A stretch of 7,426 bases of DNA, taken from Thermoleophilia bacterium. Lineage in GTDB: Bacteria; Actinomycetota; Thermoleophilia; Gaiellales; JAICJC01. The stretch lies in NCBI GenBank assembly GCA_025928435.1, contig JAICJM010000187.1, positions 1 through 7,426 on the forward strand, written 5' to 3'. This document shows, piece by piece, positions 6,447-7,426 of the stretch; the stretch's first letter is position 1; each line of letters begins with the position of its first letter. The notes below the pieces were generated by a model, which searched no databases, was not told the DNA's origin, and saw nothing but the letters and a program-made list of their open reading frames with translations. The translations under genes and the position numbers were made by a program.

Positions 6447-6703
6447 CCGGTCGACGAGACCTTCACGGCCTCGTCCTCGCCCGCCACGCCGTAGAGGTTC
6501 TGGCCCGGGTTGTACGAGACGACGTCGGCCTCGAGCGTCTCGGCCTCGCCGGAGAGCGCGATGGCCGCGGCCGTCGTCTCGTCGTGGGCCTCGACCTGGT
6601 CCACCCGGCCCGTCGGGACGTAGGCGACGCCCAGCGGAGACCCGTCGTCGTCGATCGCCCGGAAGTGCTCCACGGTGTAGCGCACGGCGGCATGGTCGCG
6701 CAT
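6443..6703 (-). CDS. Small acidic protein of unknown function, coupled to the hydrolase
   Basis: The 86-aa protein begins MRDHAAVRYTVEHFRAIDDD and contains VAYVPTGRVDQVEAHDE, IALSGEAETLEADVVSYNPG and NLYGVAGEDEAVKV. I do not recognise the family. It is acidic, has no membrane segment, signal peptide or CxxC, and alternates short beta-like runs with one helix-like stretch, so a small soluble domain is likely. Its TGA overlaps the hydrolase GTG by four bases, so the two are translated together and the protein may partner or regulate the hydrolase (inference). The start at ATG 6703 has only a weak GGGG about eight bases upstream and no clear promoter. The strand and frame are supported by the exact coupling and by the hydrolase starting only where this frame ends. 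Confidence 0.7.
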   Translation of the reverse strand: MRDHAAVRYTVEHFRAIDDDGSPLGVAYVPTGRVDQVEAHDETTAAAIALSGEAETLEADVVSYNPGQNLYGVAGEDEAVKVSSTG

Positions 6704-6813
6704 TTGGGCCCCGGTGTCCAGCCGTCACAATTGAGGCTCAAGTCGCGCGTCCGGAGCGCCGATGGGTGGCCAACGCCAAGGCCGACGGCGGACCAGGAAC
6801 GAAGGGGTGCCGG

Positions 6814-6822
6814 TGCTATAGT
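6814..6822 (+). promoter_or_regulatory. Extended -10 promoter for clpC
   Basis: TGCTATAGT fits an extended -10 element (TGN plus TATAGT at 6817-6822). No good -35 box stands 16-18 bases upstream, as is common for extended -10 promoters. Transcription would begin near 6829 and give a leader of about 105 nt. I found no CIRCE, HAIR or clear CtsR/ClgR operator beside it. The 230-bp region between 6704 and 6933 otherwise holds only weak inverted repeats. Confidence 0.55.
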
Positions 6823-6918
6823 CCTGACCGTCCACTCCCAGACCGGGACGTCACGTAGGAAATACCTATTTGACGGTCCGGCCAGAGCCATTGATCCAGT
6901 CTTATTCACGACCGGCAG

Positions 6919-6926
6919 AAAGGGGG
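6919..6926 (+). promoter_or_regulatory. Ribosome binding site of clpC
   Basis: AAAGGGGG ends seven bases before ATG 6934. It is the strongest Shine-Dalgarno in the window and fixes the clpC start. It contrasts with the genes here that appear leaderless. Confidence 0.75.
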
Positions 6927-6933
6927 CACGAGC

Positions 6934-7426
6934 ATGTTTGAGAGGTTTACCGAACGTGCCCGCCAGGTGGTGGTGCTGGCCCAGGATGAGGCCCGCACCC
7001 TCAAGCACAACTACATCGGCACCGAGCACATCCTGCTCGGCCTGCTGCGCGAGGAGGAGGGGCTTGCCGCCCGCGTCCTCGACACCCTCGACATCACCGT
7101 CGAGGAGGTGCGAGCGCAGGTCGCCCGAATCGTCGGCCAGGGTGACGAGGTCACCACGGGCCAGATCCCGTTCACGCCCCGGGCCAAGAAGGTCCTGGAG
7201 CTGGCGCTGCGGGAGGCGCTGTCGCTCGGCCACAACTACATCGGCACCGAGCACATCCTGCTCGGCCTCGTCCGTGAGAACGAGGGCGTCGCGGCGCGCA
7301 TCCTGCTCGACTTCGACGCCGACGCCGAGAAGATCCGCAACGAGATCATCCGCATGCTGTCCGGCCCCGGCCGGCGCACGGCCGCAGGTGCCGGCGCCGC
7401 CGAGAAGGGCCAGAAGAGCTCCAAGC
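6934..7426 (+). CDS. clpC: ATP-dependent Clp protease ATPase subunit ClpC (3' truncated)
   Basis: Only the first 164 residues are in the window. ClpC is a Hsp100 AAA+ unfoldase that feeds proteins to ClpP. The start MFERFTERARQVVVLAQDEA is typical, and the whole N domain with its two Clp_N repeats is present: HNYIGTEHILLGLLREEEG from residue 25 and HNYIGTEHILLGLVRENEG from residue 100. These repeats bind adaptors and, in other species, phosphoarginine-marked substrates. Residues from about 147 on (SGPGRRTAAGAGAAEKGQKS) begin the linker to the first ATPase domain. No ctsR, mcsA or mcsB precedes it, unlike in Bacillus; an 86-aa gene diverges instead. The frame is open to the window edge. Confidence 0.95.
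   Translation, partial: MFERFTERARQVVVLAQDEARTLKHNYIGTEHILLGLLREEEGLAARVLDTLDITVEEVRAQVARIVGQGDEVTTGQIPFTPRAKKVLELALREALSLGHNYIGTEHILLGLVRENEGVAARILLDFDADAEKIRNEIIRMLSGPGRRTAAGAGAAEKGQKSSK
7006..7268 (+). repeat. 38-bp exact direct repeat inside clpC (7006-7043 and 7231-7268)
   Basis: The DNA coding for HNYIGTEHILLGL is identical over 38 bp in the two Clp_N repeats, with a period of 225 bp (75 codons). Both copies are in frame. The protein repeat is known for the family; the exact match at the DNA level, including all third positions, is the point of note. Confidence 0.9.

Noticed and set aside
6447..6728. N-terminal extension of the hydrolase to 382 aa
   Set aside because: The extra part is an Arg-rich shadow of the 86-aa gene; the S33 domain begins right after GTG 6446, which overlaps that gene's stop.
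6870..6875. TTGACG as a -35 box of a second clpC promoter
   Set aside because: The nearest plausible -10 (TATTCA near 6903) is about 27 bp away, too far.
1..7426. CRISPR arrays, tRNA or rRNA genes, phage or transposase genes
   Set aside because: I looked for regular spaced repeats, cloverleaf-like segments and transposase motifs on both strands and saw none; only the two palindromes hint at mobile elements.

Overview
The window is 7.4 kb of very GC-rich, densely coding bacterial chromosome. A high-GC actinobacterium is the best guess. The supporting signs are almost exclusive G/C at codon third positions, a DUF4395-type membrane protein, short TANNNT boxes 6-8 nt ahead of start codons (suggesting leaderless mRNAs), and a ClpC with typical actinobacterial sequence. 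A deep-branching class such as Thermoleophilia is a feeling from sequence style, not a proof.

Layout. Positions 3-131 hold the C-terminal end of an unrecognised gene on the + strand, coupled to coaX (131-898, type III pantothenate kinase). A 31-nt palindrome (896-926) follows and holds the stop codons of both coaX and the convergent gene at 924-1622 (minus), a DUF4395 membrane domain fused to a thioredoxin-like domain. A divergent GNAT acetyltransferase (1706-2314) converges on a DusB-like tRNA-dihydrouridine synthase (2311-3375, minus), with the two stops sharing CTAG. From the dus/greA divergent region, greA (3568-4044) and lysS (4082-5533) run on the + strand. A second, longer GC-rich palindrome (5542-5574) separates lysS from a convergent two-gene operon on the minus strand: an 86-aa protein of unknown function (6443-6703) coupled to a proline-iminopeptidase-like alpha/beta hydrolase (5580-6446). 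After a 230-bp divergent region clpC starts at 6934 and runs off the end.

The core genes coaX, dus, greA, lysS and clpC form a housekeeping set (coenzyme A synthesis, tRNA modification, transcript elongation, tRNA charging, protein quality control). Their order recalls the coaX...dusB-lysS...clpC region of Bacillus-type genomes. Here dus is on the opposite strand and four genes that I do not associate with that neighbourhood lie between core members. Both junctions where a + strand core gene meets a minus-strand accessory gene carry a GGGG-GWCCCC-type palindrome, which looks like a dispersed REP-like element.

I see no CRISPR array, tRNA, rRNA, phage or transposase gene. The most interesting points are the palindrome that supplies stop codons to two genes (with a thioredoxin domain that seems to lack its last helix), the paired palindromes at core/accessory junctions, the three-CxxC DUF4395-thioredoxin fusion, and the unknown small protein coupled to a hydrolase. 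I do not see strong evidence for a wholly new defence or mobile system.
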